Program-made: the position numbers and the translations under genes
Notes under the pieces: model-generated
What the model was told of the DNA's origin: nothing
What the model saw: only the letters and a program-made list of their open reading frames with translations
The model's database searches: none
From: a virus
Reading direction: 5' to 3' (one strand)
Virus record (IMG/VR): IMGVR_UViG_3300040959_000745
Span: 1 to 64,000 of that record
Length of the DNA: 64,000 nucleotides
Shown: positions 17,544 through 25,653 of the stretch, piece by piece
Layout: the number at the start of each line of letters is the position of its first letter
How positions within the stretch are numbered: the first letter of the stretch is position 1

Positions 17544-18183
17544 AGTAAATTTTAAGAAAAGAGAGTATATAGGATCTGGAGCAGAAGGAGATGTTTATGA
17601 TTTTACTACAAAATCAGGTAAACTTCCAAGTGGTGTTATAAAGTTATATAATTTAGGAAGTTATAGCGGAGGTCTAAGAAGACTTCAGACTAAATACGAA
17701 ACTCAGAGCAAGTACCCAGAATTGTTTGCAAGAGTATATAGAATCAGGCCTGGCAGTAAAAACCCTAACACTGCTTATGTTGTTATGGAAAAACTTGATA
17801 CAACTAGGATATCAAAAGCTATAGAGGCTCTTCAGAGTAGTATAAAAAAAATAATTAAAGACAATACATCTACTTTAAAGTTTACCGAGCCTTATAAGAG
17901 TTTATATAATAGGTATAGGAGTGATTTTTTAGGAGGTATGTATGAGGAAATAGTAGAAGACGGCAATACTGATTTTATAGATTTTATAAAAGAGAATTTA
18001 CCTACTTCACAGTTAAATGTTTTAAGTAAACTAGAAGAGTATATCTATAAGATAAAAAATATAGCTAAAGATTTATTCGATAAATTTGAGTTTTTAGATG
18101 TTCACTCAAATAATATAGGCATAGACACTAGTGGGAACATTAAGATGTTTGACTTTGTTACTTTATCAGATGTAAAAAACTAA
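17530..18183 (+). CDS. protein kinase-fold protein
   Basis: A 217-residue kinase-like domain: glycine-rich loop GSGAEGDVY at 15-23, ATP-site Lys38 (GVIKLY), hinge YVVMEKL at 83-89, catalytic-loop-like FLDVHSNNIGID with Asp190 and Asn195, and the metal site MFDFV with Asp208. All key residues are present, although the C-lobe is short. A second, divergent kinase-fold gene is near 59.9 kb. T7-like phages use kinases to modify host proteins; that role here is inference. Confidence 0.75.
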   Translation: MLIIEVNFKKREYIGSGAEGDVYDFTTKSGKLPSGVIKLYNLGSYSGGLRRLQTKYETQSKYPELFARVYRIRPGSKNPNTAYVVMEKLDTTRISKAIEALQSSIKKIIKDNTSTLKFTEPYKSLYNRYRSDFLGGMYEEIVEDGNTDFIDFIKENLPTSQLNVLSKLEEYIYKIKNIAKDLFDKFEFLDVHSNNIGIDTSGNIKMFDFVTLSDVKN

Positions 18184-18190
18184 TTAAAAT

Positions 18191-18553
18191 ATGACACACC
18201 CAAAATCTGAACTTTACAACTATAAATGTAAATTACTTAGAGTAATTGATGGAGACACTATTGAGTGCGATGTTGATTTAGGTTTCTATACTTGGAGGAA
18301 AGTAATCCTGAGACTAGCTGATATAGATGCTCCTGAAATTAGAACTAAAGACTTACAAGAGAAAGAAGCAGGACTAAAGACTGCTTATATTTTAGAATTA
18401 AAACTATTAGAGGAAAATCCAGAAGGTATTTTCTATATTAAATCTAACGGTGTTGATTCCTTTGGTAGGTCTATTGCTACTATCTTTACAGAGACTGGAG
18501 ATGACATCAATATGTATCTTTTGGAGTCAGGCAATGCAAAAGAATGGAAATAA
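18191..18553 (+). CDS. staphylococcal nuclease-like (thermonuclease) protein
   Basis: The motif VIDGDTIECDVDLGF, the loop RLADIDAPEI, a Glu in EKEAGLKTA and the FGRSIATIF strand match the SNase fold with its Asp/Arg/Glu active site. 120 residues is the usual domain length. No signal peptide is visible, so it would act in the cytoplasm, possibly in host DNA degradation. Confidence 0.85.
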   Translation: MTHPKSELYNYKCKLLRVIDGDTIECDVDLGFYTWRKVILRLADIDAPEIRTKDLQEKEAGLKTAYILELKLLEENPEGIFYIKSNGVDSFGRSIATIFTETGDDINMYLLESGNAKEWK

Positions 18554-18577
18554 TTTTTTAATTTAAATTTAATAGAT

Positions 18578-18745
18578 ATGAATGACAAAGCAAAAGGTTT
18601 AGGAGACACTGTAGAAAAAATCGCTAAAGCAACTGGTATGGACAAAGTTGCTAACAGTGTCGCTAAGGCTATGGGAAAAGAAGATTGCGGTTGCGGTAAA
18701 AGAAAAGAACAACTGAATCAAATATTCCCTTACAAGAATAAGTAG
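18578..18745 (+). CDS. small Cys-containing phage protein (55 aa)
   Basis: A 55-residue frame with KGLGDTVEKIAKATGMDKVA followed by CGCGKRKEQLN, a short motif I associate with small proteins of Bacteroidota phages. The CxC pair could bind metal. It ends just before a strong hairpin. Confidence 0.75.
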   Translation: MNDKAKGLGDTVEKIAKATGMDKVANSVAKAMGKEDCGCGKRKEQLNQIFPYKNK

Positions 18746-18770
18746 TCTAGTTTTAAACTACTTTGAATAT

Positions 18771-18846
18771 AACCTGCCATGCCTCTCGTAAAACGGTTCT
18801 TTTGGCCAAAGGATATAGAAGCACACTTTGGCAGGTTTTCTCTTTT
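18771..18846 (+). terminator. long-range hairpin with T-rich tail, terminator or small RNA
   Basis: AACCTGCCA (18771-18779) pairs perfectly with TGGCAGGTT (18829-18837), followed by a T-rich tract. The 49-nt loop is long for a simple terminator and contains a further palindrome (TTTGGCCAAA). Confidence 0.5.
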
Positions 18847-18850
18847 TAGG

Positions 18851-18860
18851 TATATTTATA
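18851..18860 (+). promoter_or_regulatory. TATATTTATA motif, putative phage late promoter
   Basis: Exact copy, 22 nt before the chosen start of the subtilase gene. Confidence 0.5.
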
Positions 18861-18882
18861 GATGTACCTAAAACTTAAAAAC

Positions 18883-19830
18883 ATGTCTAATAAAGTATCC
18901 GTACCGCCTTATATAATAAATGTACTTAACCCTATACTTCCTTTTTCGCAAACTGTTGATTGGGGATTAAAAAAACTAGGTATAGAAGACTTACATAAAA
19001 AAGGATATACAGGTAAGGGAGTAAAGATTGGTATCATAGACTCTGGTTGTGATTTATCTCATCCTGATCTTAAAATAGCTTCTTCGCAAGATTTTACAGG
19101 GTCAGGAACTCCTGAAGACTCTTCTGGTCATGGTACTCATGTTGCAGGTATAATAGCAGCACAAGGCAATAATCACGGTGTATTAGGTGTAGCTCCAGAT
19201 TCTGAGATACATATATTTAAAGGACTTGATGGAGGCAGTGGGAATCTAAAGAGTATTACGTCCGCTTTAGATGCAGCCATAAATTCTGGAATGGATATAA
19301 TAAATATGTCTTTAGGTACTCCTTCTGATTCTAAAACACTGCATAAACTGATAAAAAAAGCTAAAGATAAAGGTATTATAGTAGTGGTAGCTTCTGGTAA
19401 TACAGGTAAGGATGAGGATTTTTATCCTGCATCTTATGAAGAGTGTGTAGCTGTTGGTGCTATTGATAATAGTTTTCAAGTAGCTTATTTTACAACATTT
19501 GGAGACCAGTTAGATGTGGTATCTCCAGGCGCAAAAATACTAAGTACGCACTTAAATGGAGGTTATGCAGTTCTATCTGGCACTTCTATGGCAGCACCTT
19601 TTGTCACTGGCTGTTTAGCTTTGATGAAGGAAGCAGGAATAGAACTAACTTATGAGACTATAACTAAATCTACTATAGACATAGAAGATCCTAGCTTCGA
19701 CATAAAGTCAGGGTATGGGATCTTAGATCCTAAGATACTCATACTAAATACTAAAACAGAAGTTAAAAGCGATACTAAATCTTTTAACTTATTTTCTAAT
19801 TTTTTTTGCAAAAAAAAGAAATCTATTTGA
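18883..19830 (+). CDS. subtilisin-like serine protease (S8 family)
   Basis: A complete subtilase domain with Asp53 (GIIDSGCD), His83 (SGHGTHVAG), oxyanion Asn173 (ASGNTG) and Ser235 (SGTSMAAPF), numbered from this ATG. I prefer it to the ATG 21 nt upstream because that one lies one base after the promoter motif. There is no signal peptide, and only a very short N-terminal extension instead of a propeptide, so it may act in the cytoplasm or virion, for example in head maturation or on host proteins (inference). 315 residues. Confidence 0.88.
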   Translation: MSNKVSVPPYIINVLNPILPFSQTVDWGLKKLGIEDLHKKGYTGKGVKIGIIDSGCDLSHPDLKIASSQDFTGSGTPEDSSGHGTHVAGIIAAQGNNHGVLGVAPDSEIHIFKGLDGGSGNLKSITSALDAAINSGMDIINMSLGTPSDSKTLHKLIKKAKDKGIIVVVASGNTGKDEDFYPASYEECVAVGAIDNSFQVAYFTTFGDQLDVVSPGAKILSTHLNGGYAVLSGTSMAAPFVTGCLALMKEAGIELTYETITKSTIDIEDPSFDIKSGYGILDPKILILNTKTEVKSDTKSFNLFSNFFCKKKKSI

Positions 19831-19886
19831 ATTGTAAAAAAATGTTACTATATTGCACTCCAAAGTTACGATTAAATAAAAAAGTT

Positions 19887-20654
19887 ATGGAATATTCAAA
19901 AAGTATATTTTCTTTGTTCGTATTCATTATGGGCTATTTAATAGGCTCTTATACACGAATGCCTAGCAGTGTGGCTTCTGAACCTACAACTACTATGTCT
20001 ATTGTAGCTCCTCAAAAAGTTGGGGGAGAAGACCTACCAAAAGATAACTACATAGAAAAAGTAAATGACATAAAAGTAAAAAGTACTTTTAGTCAAGACC
20101 TAAACAGTATTTTAGCAAAAGCTTATGAGAAGGATAGTATTCATGCTTACTATATTAATAGGTATGCTAAACTAGCTTTAATAGAAAAAGACTTATACGG
20201 ATTTCCTGCATCAGTTAAACTAGCACAGTTTTTAGTTGAAGGAGGTTATGATGAGAAAAACCCTAACGGATCCAGGTTAGTCTTTGAAGGTAATAACCCT
20301 TTTGGTATAAAGTATTACGGTAATAATATACCTAAAAGAGTAGACAATTGGGAAGATTTGGCTTTTGTTAATGACTATGTACTTGCAAAAGATGATTGTC
20401 CAGATAAGTGTAAGTTTATAAAGTTTAAAGGTATCTGGCACTCTTTTAGGTATCATAGCAAGTTTATGGTAGGGACTAAGAACGAGCCTTCTCATTATAT
20501 GAGGTATGTGGGTAAAGGAGATTGGAAAGATTGGTTAGATGCTATAGACAAAGGAAACTATGCTACCTCTAATAACTATAAGAACTTACTATATCAAGTT
20601 ATAACTCAATATAACTTGTACCTATTAGATAATCACCAAAATGAAGGTATATGA
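19887..20654 (+). CDS. glucosaminidase-type (GH73-like) endolysin with signal anchor
   Basis: Residues 1-25 form a signal anchor (SIFSLFVFIMGYLIGSY). The later domain has LAQFLVEGGY, with Glu118 as likely catalytic acid, and NNPFGIKYYG, the GH73 N-x-FGIK signature. It would cleave host peptidoglycan during lysis. I chose this ATG because upstream in-frame starts give an unlikely basic, Cys-rich extension and because a TATATTG box lies about 40 nt ahead. Confidence 0.82.
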   Translation: MEYSKSIFSLFVFIMGYLIGSYTRMPSSVASEPTTTMSIVAPQKVGGEDLPKDNYIEKVNDIKVKSTFSQDLNSILAKAYEKDSIHAYYINRYAKLALIEKDLYGFPASVKLAQFLVEGGYDEKNPNGSRLVFEGNNPFGIKYYGNNIPKRVDNWEDLAFVNDYVLAKDDCPDKCKFIKFKGIWHSFRYHSKFMVGTKNEPSHYMRYVGKGDWKDWLDAIDKGNYATSNNYKNLLYQVITQYNLYLLDNHQNEGI

Positions 20655-20851
20655 AAACTTTTGTAACTAAGTATACAACACCTAATGATCTTACAGAATG
20701 GTCTGGTCCTAATATTGTAGCACCTGATGTTAAGTCTGCTAAAAAGCATTTAGAGAAGTTAAGAGAAAACTATCCTACTATAGAATTGGTAGGGGAGTTA
20801 GTAGAGATTTTGGAGGAAGGGAAAGAAGGAAAACAGATTTTACACGATTAA
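20651..20851 (+). CDS. hypothetical small protein
   Basis: 66 residues, acidic. The pattern (FVTKYTTPND...IVAPDVKSAKKHLEKL) is loosely like the DUF4494-type protein near 14.1 kb. Overlaps the endolysin stop by 4 nt. Confidence 0.6.
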   Translation: MKTFVTKYTTPNDLTEWSGPNIVAPDVKSAKKHLEKLRENYPTIELVGELVEILEEGKEGKQILHD

Positions 20852-20862
20852 ATTTTTATTTT

Positions 20863-21084
20863 ATGAAAAAGTTATTATTTTTGTTATCATTAGTTATGTT
20901 TATGTCATCTTGTTCTGTGTATCCATCTTTAAGCAGTAACTTTAATGTTCCTCTTTCTGATAAGGTAGATTCTAGAATAAACGTAAACGCATCTAATAGA
21001 TATCTTAGTACAGATTTTAATATATCCATTAGAGGTAAACGTTCTACTTCTAATATAAGAATACCTGTTACTTTTAATAAATAA
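20863..21084 (+). CDS. small lipoprotein
   Basis: A 73-residue protein with a lipoprotein signal peptide (KKLLFLLSLVMFMSSC, lipobox ending at Cys17) and a Ser/Asn-rich mature part. It sits just after the endolysin, so an outer-membrane spanin or a superinfection-exclusion lipoprotein are both possible. Confidence 0.7.
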   Translation: MKKLLFLLSLVMFMSSCSVYPSLSSNFNVPLSDKVDSRINVNASNRYLSTDFNISIRGKRSTSNIRIPVTFNK

Positions 21085-21092
21085 TAATTATT

Positions 21093-21476
21093 ATGAATCC
21101 ATTTAATTTGTTTTTAACACTAGACTCCTCAGAAGAAAACTTCAAATCAGCTATGAAGTTAGAGGAGATTTTTAAATCTACTACAGAGAATCTAGAGAGC
21201 GGTTCTTTAGATAGTGATGACATCTTAATGACAGTATGTTATGCTTTAGTAGTTTACTACATTAATGCTTATACAGAAGGTATTTTGTATAGGGGAGAAG
21301 ATCCAGCAGATGAACATACTTATAAGACCTTATTAGATATTGCAGAGGCCGTGTCAAAAAGATCTGAAGATTTAGAATACGATGTAGAAATTCTCACAAA
21401 TTTGGCGGAGCTGAGAATAGCAGAACTTCATATAGTTAAATATTCCTATAATAGAAAGACAACAAGTATAGCATAA
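21093..21476 (+). CDS. hypothetical helical protein
   Basis: 127 residues, acidic and mostly helical, not recognised. The stop overlaps the next ATG by one base (TAATG). Confidence 0.65.
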   Translation: MNPFNLFLTLDSSEENFKSAMKLEEIFKSTTENLESGSLDSDDILMTVCYALVVYYINAYTEGILYRGEDPADEHTYKTLLDIAEAVSKRSEDLEYDVEILTNLAELRIAELHIVKYSYNRKTTSIA

Positions 21477-21709
21477 TGCAATTAGTTATAGATAACTCAG
21501 ACTTTTCTAAGAAAGGTATATTAGATGCCTTATATAACTACTCAGAAGGTATTAAAGAAGAGATGTACACTCAAGTATGTGGGCTAGTATACACTACTAT
21601 GTTAAATAAGGTTATAGATAATTCTAAACATACTTTTACTTTTGAGAAAGGAGACTCAGATAACCTTTACATAAAAATTATAATGATAGAAATATATGCA
21701 AGAGGATAA
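21476..21709 (+). CDS. hypothetical protein
   Basis: 77 residues, no recognised motif. Part of a chain of four overlapping genes. Confidence 0.6.
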   Translation: MQLVIDNSDFSKKGILDALYNYSEGIKEEMYTQVCGLVYTTMLNKVIDNSKHTFTFEKGDSDNLYIKIIMIEIYARG

Positions 21710-22004
21710 TATTTTTTTTATAGAGGATGAATTTATGGACTCTGATTTCATAATCAAGTCGAGAAGGTTTCATGAGTTCCTACTAAAAAATATATCCGAT
21801 AACATAGAAAGTGGATTATACGGTACTCTTGAGTTTACTTTTATATCTAGTACCGATTATGTTATAGAAGGGAAGCTGCCTAAAGAAGGTTACAGTAAGA
21901 GTTTACAGACTAGTTTAGATTACTTTGTTAGTGAGGAGTTATATGAGTATGCTGCTAAATGTAAAAAGATATTAGATAAACTAAATAATTTACAAAATGA
22001 TTGA
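21696..22004 (+). CDS. hypothetical protein with UVR-like helix pair
   Basis: 102 residues. The C-terminal segment YFVSEELYEYAAKCKKILDKL resembles the UVR-domain helix pair, but the rest is unassigned. Overlaps the MazG-like gene by 8 nt. Confidence 0.6.
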   Translation: MQEDNIFFIEDEFMDSDFIIKSRRFHEFLLKNISDNIESGLYGTLEFTFISSTDYVIEGKLPKEGYSKSLQTSLDYFVSEELYEYAAKCKKILDKLNNLQND

Positions 22005-22305
22005 AGAATTTGATACATTGATGGATCATGTAATAAGTTGGGCAGAAGCAAAGGATTTAATAAAAAAAGAAAATGCCACTAAGCAAATGTTAAAGGTAGT
22101 AGAAGAAGTAGGAGAAACTGCTGGAGCATTGGCCAAAGGAAAAGAAGATGCTATTAAAGATGGTATTGGAGATTCTTTTGTAACTTTAATTATATTAGCA
22201 AAACAGTTAGGATATGAACCTAATGAGTGCTTGTCTAAAGCCTGGTATGAAATAAGAAACCGTACAGGTAAAACAGTTAATGGTGTATTTGTAAAAGACG
22301 AATAA
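21997..22305 (+). CDS. MazG-like nucleotide pyrophosphohydrolase
   Basis: The core EEVGETAGALAKGK followed by KDGIGDSFVTLIILA matches the ExxE...D metal-binding helices of the MazG-like superfamily. At 102 residues it is a single-domain version. Phage MazG-like enzymes alter host nucleotide or alarmone pools. Confidence 0.85.
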   Translation: MIEEFDTLMDHVISWAEAKDLIKKENATKQMLKVVEEVGETAGALAKGKEDAIKDGIGDSFVTLIILAKQLGYEPNECLSKAWYEIRNRTGKTVNGVFVKDE

Positions 22306-22311
22306 ATAGTT

Positions 22312-22319
22312 TATATTTG
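22312..22319 (+). promoter_or_regulatory. host-type promoter -7 box TATATTTG
   Basis: TAnnTTTG box 30 nt before the next gene, the usual distance in this window. Confidence 0.55.
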
Positions 22320-22349
22320 TAAAAGTTTTAATCATTAAAAATAATTATT

Positions 22350-22907
22350 ATGTCACAAATTGGATTTGGATCTAACAACGGAGTTGGGAGAAAATTAATT
22401 ACATTGAACATTAAAGACTTGCCCCCTCTTTTTGAACTAAAGGAGAAGGTGGACGATTCCTGGCAAACTACGGATAAGACTAACGAGATCGCTGGTTATT
22501 TGCAAAACGTACAAGTTTTAACCAAAACTAGTGATAAGTATGGAGATAAAAAGCAGGTAGTTTTAGATATGGATTTAGGAGATTTTCTTGCACGAGTTAG
22601 AGTTAACTTAAACTCTGTAGGTAAAGAGATTCTTAACAGAATGTCAAATTCTGATGACCTAAAAGGTTCTGTTTTAAAGATGAGAGTTTATGTTGATAAG
22701 AAGAACTATCCTAGTATTGTATGTTATAAGGATGATGAGATTATGCAATGGGGACTTACTACTGATCAAGTTAAATTAAATTTTGCACAAGAAGGTTTTT
22801 GGGTTTCTTTATATGAAACTAAAATTAGACCTCAATTTGATTCTACGGTAGTAACTGAAGAAGCTACTAGTGATTTAGATGACTTTATGAAAAATGTTAA
22901 ACTGTGA
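22350..22907 (+). CDS. putative single-stranded DNA-binding protein
   Basis: 185 residues of beta-rich sequence with aromatic and basic residues, ending in an acidic tail (EEATSDLDDFMKNVKL). An acidic tip that recruits partners is typical of phage and bacterial SSBs. It has its own host-type promoter. The assignment rests on this general pattern only. Confidence 0.5.
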   Translation: MSQIGFGSNNGVGRKLITLNIKDLPPLFELKEKVDDSWQTTDKTNEIAGYLQNVQVLTKTSDKYGDKKQVVLDMDLGDFLARVRVNLNSVGKEILNRMSNSDDLKGSVLKMRVYVDKKNYPSIVCYKDDEIMQWGLTTDQVKLNFAQEGFWVSLYETKIRPQFDSTVVTEEATSDLDDFMKNVKL

Positions 22908-23173
22908 CAATAGGCAAAGCTTTTGAATCTCAAATTAAGAATAATTTGCCAGCAACAGAGCAAGGTATTAGGGTTTTAATTAACCCTATATACCACTCTG
23001 GTAGAAAGATAAATGCTGGCGATATTGCTTTATGGGCTAAATTAAGAGAAGAAGATGGCTCTACGACTATAGTACTTATACATCCAGATGATATAAAGAT
23101 GTACTCTTTAGATAGAAAAGTTAAAAAAGTAGATCCAGACCTTCCTTGCATTGTTCTGAAAAATAAAAAATAA
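22904..23173 (+). CDS. hypothetical basic protein
   Basis: 89 residues from a GTG in a GTGA overlap with the preceding stop. Beta-rich; not recognised. Confidence 0.6.
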   Translation: MTIGKAFESQIKNNLPATEQGIRVLINPIYHSGRKINAGDIALWAKLREEDGSTTIVLIHPDDIKMYSLDRKVKKVDPDLPCIVLKNKK

Positions 23174-23176
23174 GTT

Positions 23177-23407
23177 ATGTTATATTCAATATACGCAAGT
23201 CTTTGCGGTAAAGTGTATCTAGAGGAGTATACGGACCACGTTAAAGCGTACTCCAGATACTCGCAGTTATCTTATAAATTAGAAAAACTATCAAAAAATA
23301 AGTTAGAGATTAGTGATCTCTCTCACGAACTTTCTGAGAATTTAGACAAGCACTGTACGTCTTCTTTAGGTTTTGTTCACTGTGAGAAATTTGAGGGAGA
23401 TTTATGA
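23177..23407 (+). CDS. hypothetical protein
   Basis: 76 residues, no recognised motif, overlapping the phosphoesterase start by 4 nt. Confidence 0.55.
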   Translation: MLYSIYASLCGKVYLEEYTDHVKAYSRYSQLSYKLEKLSKNKLEISDLSHELSENLDKHCTSSLGFVHCEKFEGDL

Positions 23408-24120
23408 AAACAGTAGTTCTTGGAGATATACACGGTTTAGGTGTATGGGAGTTAATAGTAGCTAAAGAATCTCCTGATAGAGTTATTTTCTTAGGGGACT
23501 ATTTCGACTCTACAGAAGTAAGTACTTCTCAGCAAATAAATAACTACAATAAAATAGTAGAGTTTAAAAAAAGTGGCGGAGCAGACATAATAATGCTAGT
23601 AGGAAATCACGACTTTCATTATCTTCCTTACATAGACACAGACGATATAAGTGGTTTTCAGAGTCACAGTGAAGATGTGTTAAAGGAACTTGTAGGAAGT
23701 ACTTTAAACAATCTTACAATGTGCTATAAACAAGGTAACTACTTATTCACACATGCAGGAGTTTCAGATAATTTCTTACTAAAAGCACAAATAAATTATA
23801 GTAGAGACACAATAGATTCTTCTATTAATACTTTATTTTTGAGTAATCCTCATATATTTGATTTTGATGAAGATTGTGAAGATGCTTCTGGAGATAATAA
23901 GGAGCAGTCCTGTATATGGATACGTCCTAGAAGTCTTATGAATAATTCTCATACTATAAAAAAAGACTATATTCAAATTGTAGGGCATACTACACAAAAG
24001 AGAGTAGATGTAAAAGGAGTAGCTACAGATGGGAGGTTCTATTTTTTAGATACTTTAAGAACTTCTGGACAGTACGGTATTATTGAGTTTAACAATATTA
24101 CTTTTAACTCGTATAAATAA
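23404..24120 (+). CDS. calcineurin-like metallophosphoesterase
   Basis: All metal motifs are present: GDIHG (Asp8, His10), GDYFDS (Asp32), GNHD (68-70), a later THAGV and VGHT near the C-terminus. 238 residues. A clear paralog lies at about 37 kb with the same motif spacing; the two bracket the CRISPR and accessory region. The substrate (protein phosphate, nucleotide or RNA end) is unknown. Confidence 0.9.
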   Translation: MKTVVLGDIHGLGVWELIVAKESPDRVIFLGDYFDSTEVSTSQQINNYNKIVEFKKSGGADIIMLVGNHDFHYLPYIDTDDISGFQSHSEDVLKELVGSTLNNLTMCYKQGNYLFTHAGVSDNFLLKAQINYSRDTIDSSINTLFLSNPHIFDFDEDCEDASGDNKEQSCIWIRPRSLMNNSHTIKKDYIQIVGHTTQKRVDVKGVATDGRFYFLDTLRTSGQYGIIEFNNITFNSYK

Positions 24121-24126
24121 TAGGTT

Positions 24127-25413
24127 ATGAACTACTATAAGATAAAAAGAAAACAAGTAAAGCGTGATGCTGAAGAATCTTATTACTACGGCACTTCTAT
24201 AGTATATAGGATGTATCCTAATAAGAAGCAGGAGGAGTGGTTAACTGAGATAGGCAACAAATGTCGGGGAGCTTATAACAAACTGGTAGAAGAGTTCTGC
24301 CAAAATCCAGATAAACCCAGGAACTTACCTGGAACTTCTTTAAAGGAGATTAATAGGCTTAGACATTATTTAAAAGAGTTTGACTGGTTAGATGATGTTC
24401 CTTCTATATTTTTGTATAATGTTTGTAATAATTTTATTAAAGGAGTTGATAACTTTTATACTCAAATTAAAAAGAATAAAAAGATATTAGAGAAAGATCC
24501 TTATGCTACAGTTAGAAAAACAAGTCCCCCTAAAAAGAAAAAGTCTTATAGAGACCTGCATTTTGGGTCTAATAACTCAACTATAGAAAGAAGCACTGCT
24601 ATTGACTATGACAACAATAGATATTATTGTTTTACGAAAACATTAAAAAGATTAGGTATTAGTGATTCTTTTAAGATAAAATGTCACAAGAAGTTTTATA
24701 ATAGCAAAATAAAAAGAGTTTCTTTTATGAGGGACAGTTCTATGTGTTGGTATGTGTCTTTTGGTTTGGAGCTTCCGCAAATAGATAGGTATGATAAAAT
24801 TTATGTACCTAAAGATAATAGTTTAGGTATAGACTTGGGTGTAAAAACCGCAGCTACTACTTCTGATGGGGTAAAATTTCACCCTCCAGTAGAGCAGATA
24901 AAAAAGTTGGAGAAGAAGATAGATGTTTTAAATAAAGTTATTAGCAGGAAACAAAGATTAGATAAAAAGAATTACTGGAAGAGTAATAACTATAGTAGGG
25001 TGTTGGAGAAGAAGTACAGAATACAGAAAAAGATAAATAACATAAGAGCTAATTATAACGAGTATGTATCTCATGTTCTTACCAAAGGAGAGTATAATAA
25101 GATTCAGATGGAAGATCTTAAGTTAAATTTTATGGTAGAAAAAAGGAAGAAGAAGTTTGGTATGAGTAGATCGGCAACTCGTTTAGGTTTGGGAAGTTTA
25201 ACTAATAAGATAAAATCTAAATCTCAGGTAAGAGGTATAGAGTTTAATAAAATAAATCCTGCAAACACAACTAAGTATTGTAGTAATTGTGGACATATAG
25301 AGAACAGTTTAACTCTTAATACAAGAGAGTGGACGTGTCCTAGATGTGGTGTTGACCACGATAGAGATATAAATGCTGCAAAAAATATTCAAAAAAGTTT
25401 GGATATTAGATAA
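24127..25413 (+). CDS. compact TnpB/Cas12f-like RuvC nuclease, candidate type V effector
   Basis: 428 residues of the IS605 OrfB/Cas12f type: an N-terminal wedge segment YRMYPNKKQEEWLTEIG-x-x-CRGAYN, RuvC-I GIDLGVKTAATTSDG with Asp236, RuvC-II IQMEDLKLN with Glu329, a zinc finger CSNCG...CPRCG (Cys385/388/404/407) and RuvC-III DRDINAAKNI with Asp414. All three catalytic acids and four Cys are intact. No TnpA gene or transposon ends are visible. Directly downstream lie a structured RNA with an anti-repeat and a CRISPR array, the order seen in type V-F loci (effector, tracrRNA, array), and the length matches the smallest Cas12f proteins. Whether it should be called Cas12f or a TnpB that acquired an array needs a phylogeny. 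Confidence 0.88.
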   Translation: MNYYKIKRKQVKRDAEESYYYGTSIVYRMYPNKKQEEWLTEIGNKCRGAYNKLVEEFCQNPDKPRNLPGTSLKEINRLRHYLKEFDWLDDVPSIFLYNVCNNFIKGVDNFYTQIKKNKKILEKDPYATVRKTSPPKKKKSYRDLHFGSNNSTIERSTAIDYDNNRYYCFTKTLKRLGISDSFKIKCHKKFYNSKIKRVSFMRDSSMCWYVSFGLELPQIDRYDKIYVPKDNSLGIDLGVKTAATTSDGVKFHPPVEQIKKLEKKIDVLNKVISRKQRLDKKNYWKSNNYSRVLEKKYRIQKKINNIRANYNEYVSHVLTKGEYNKIQMEDLKLNFMVEKRKKKFGMSRSATRLGLGSLTNKIKSKSQVRGIEFNKINPANTTKYCSNCGHIENSLTLNTREWTCPRCGVDHDRDINAAKNIQKSLDIR

Positions 25414-25653
25414 AAGGTTTGTAGATTTACGATCTAAGTAAGTTCATTGAAATAATCGCCCGTGTGTAGCGGGTTTAAAGGCTTGCAGATATAGCGTCAA
25501 CCCCTTCTTTGCTACGCAAGTGGTAAAGTCGCTCAAAATCTTTCTTTAAAATGAAAGCGAGAGGCCGAGAGGACGCTAGGCGGCTAATGTCGAAAGACAT
25601 AACGTGTGAGAACACACGAAATATCTTTTAAATTGTAGCCTTTGTATAGTTAG
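25414..25653 (+). ncRNA. putative tracrRNA with anti-repeat
   Basis: The 240 nt between effector and array have no ORF but several hairpins: CCCG/CGGG (25459-25462 with 25470-25473), CTTGC/GCAAG (25482-25486 with 25516-25520), ATGTC-GAAA-GACAT (25587-25600) and CGTGTG-AGAA-CACACG (25603-25618). Immediately after the last hairpin, 25619-25638 is complementary to the repeat segment ending GGTATTT: 19 of 20 positions pair, two of them G-U. Hairpins plus anti-repeat are what a tracrRNA of a Cas12f-type system needs. Ends of the RNA are not determined. Confidence 0.8.

Noticed and set aside
18433-18645. Minus-strand ORF over the nuclease gene and the small CGCG protein
   Set aside because: Both plus-strand genes have clear family or motif support; no minus-strand gene in the window is convincing.
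24127-25413. Annotating the nuclease simply as an IS605-family transposase (OrfB/TnpB) insertion
   Set aside because: No TnpA, no recognisable left or right element ends, and an anti-repeat plus CRISPR array sit where the omega RNA would be.
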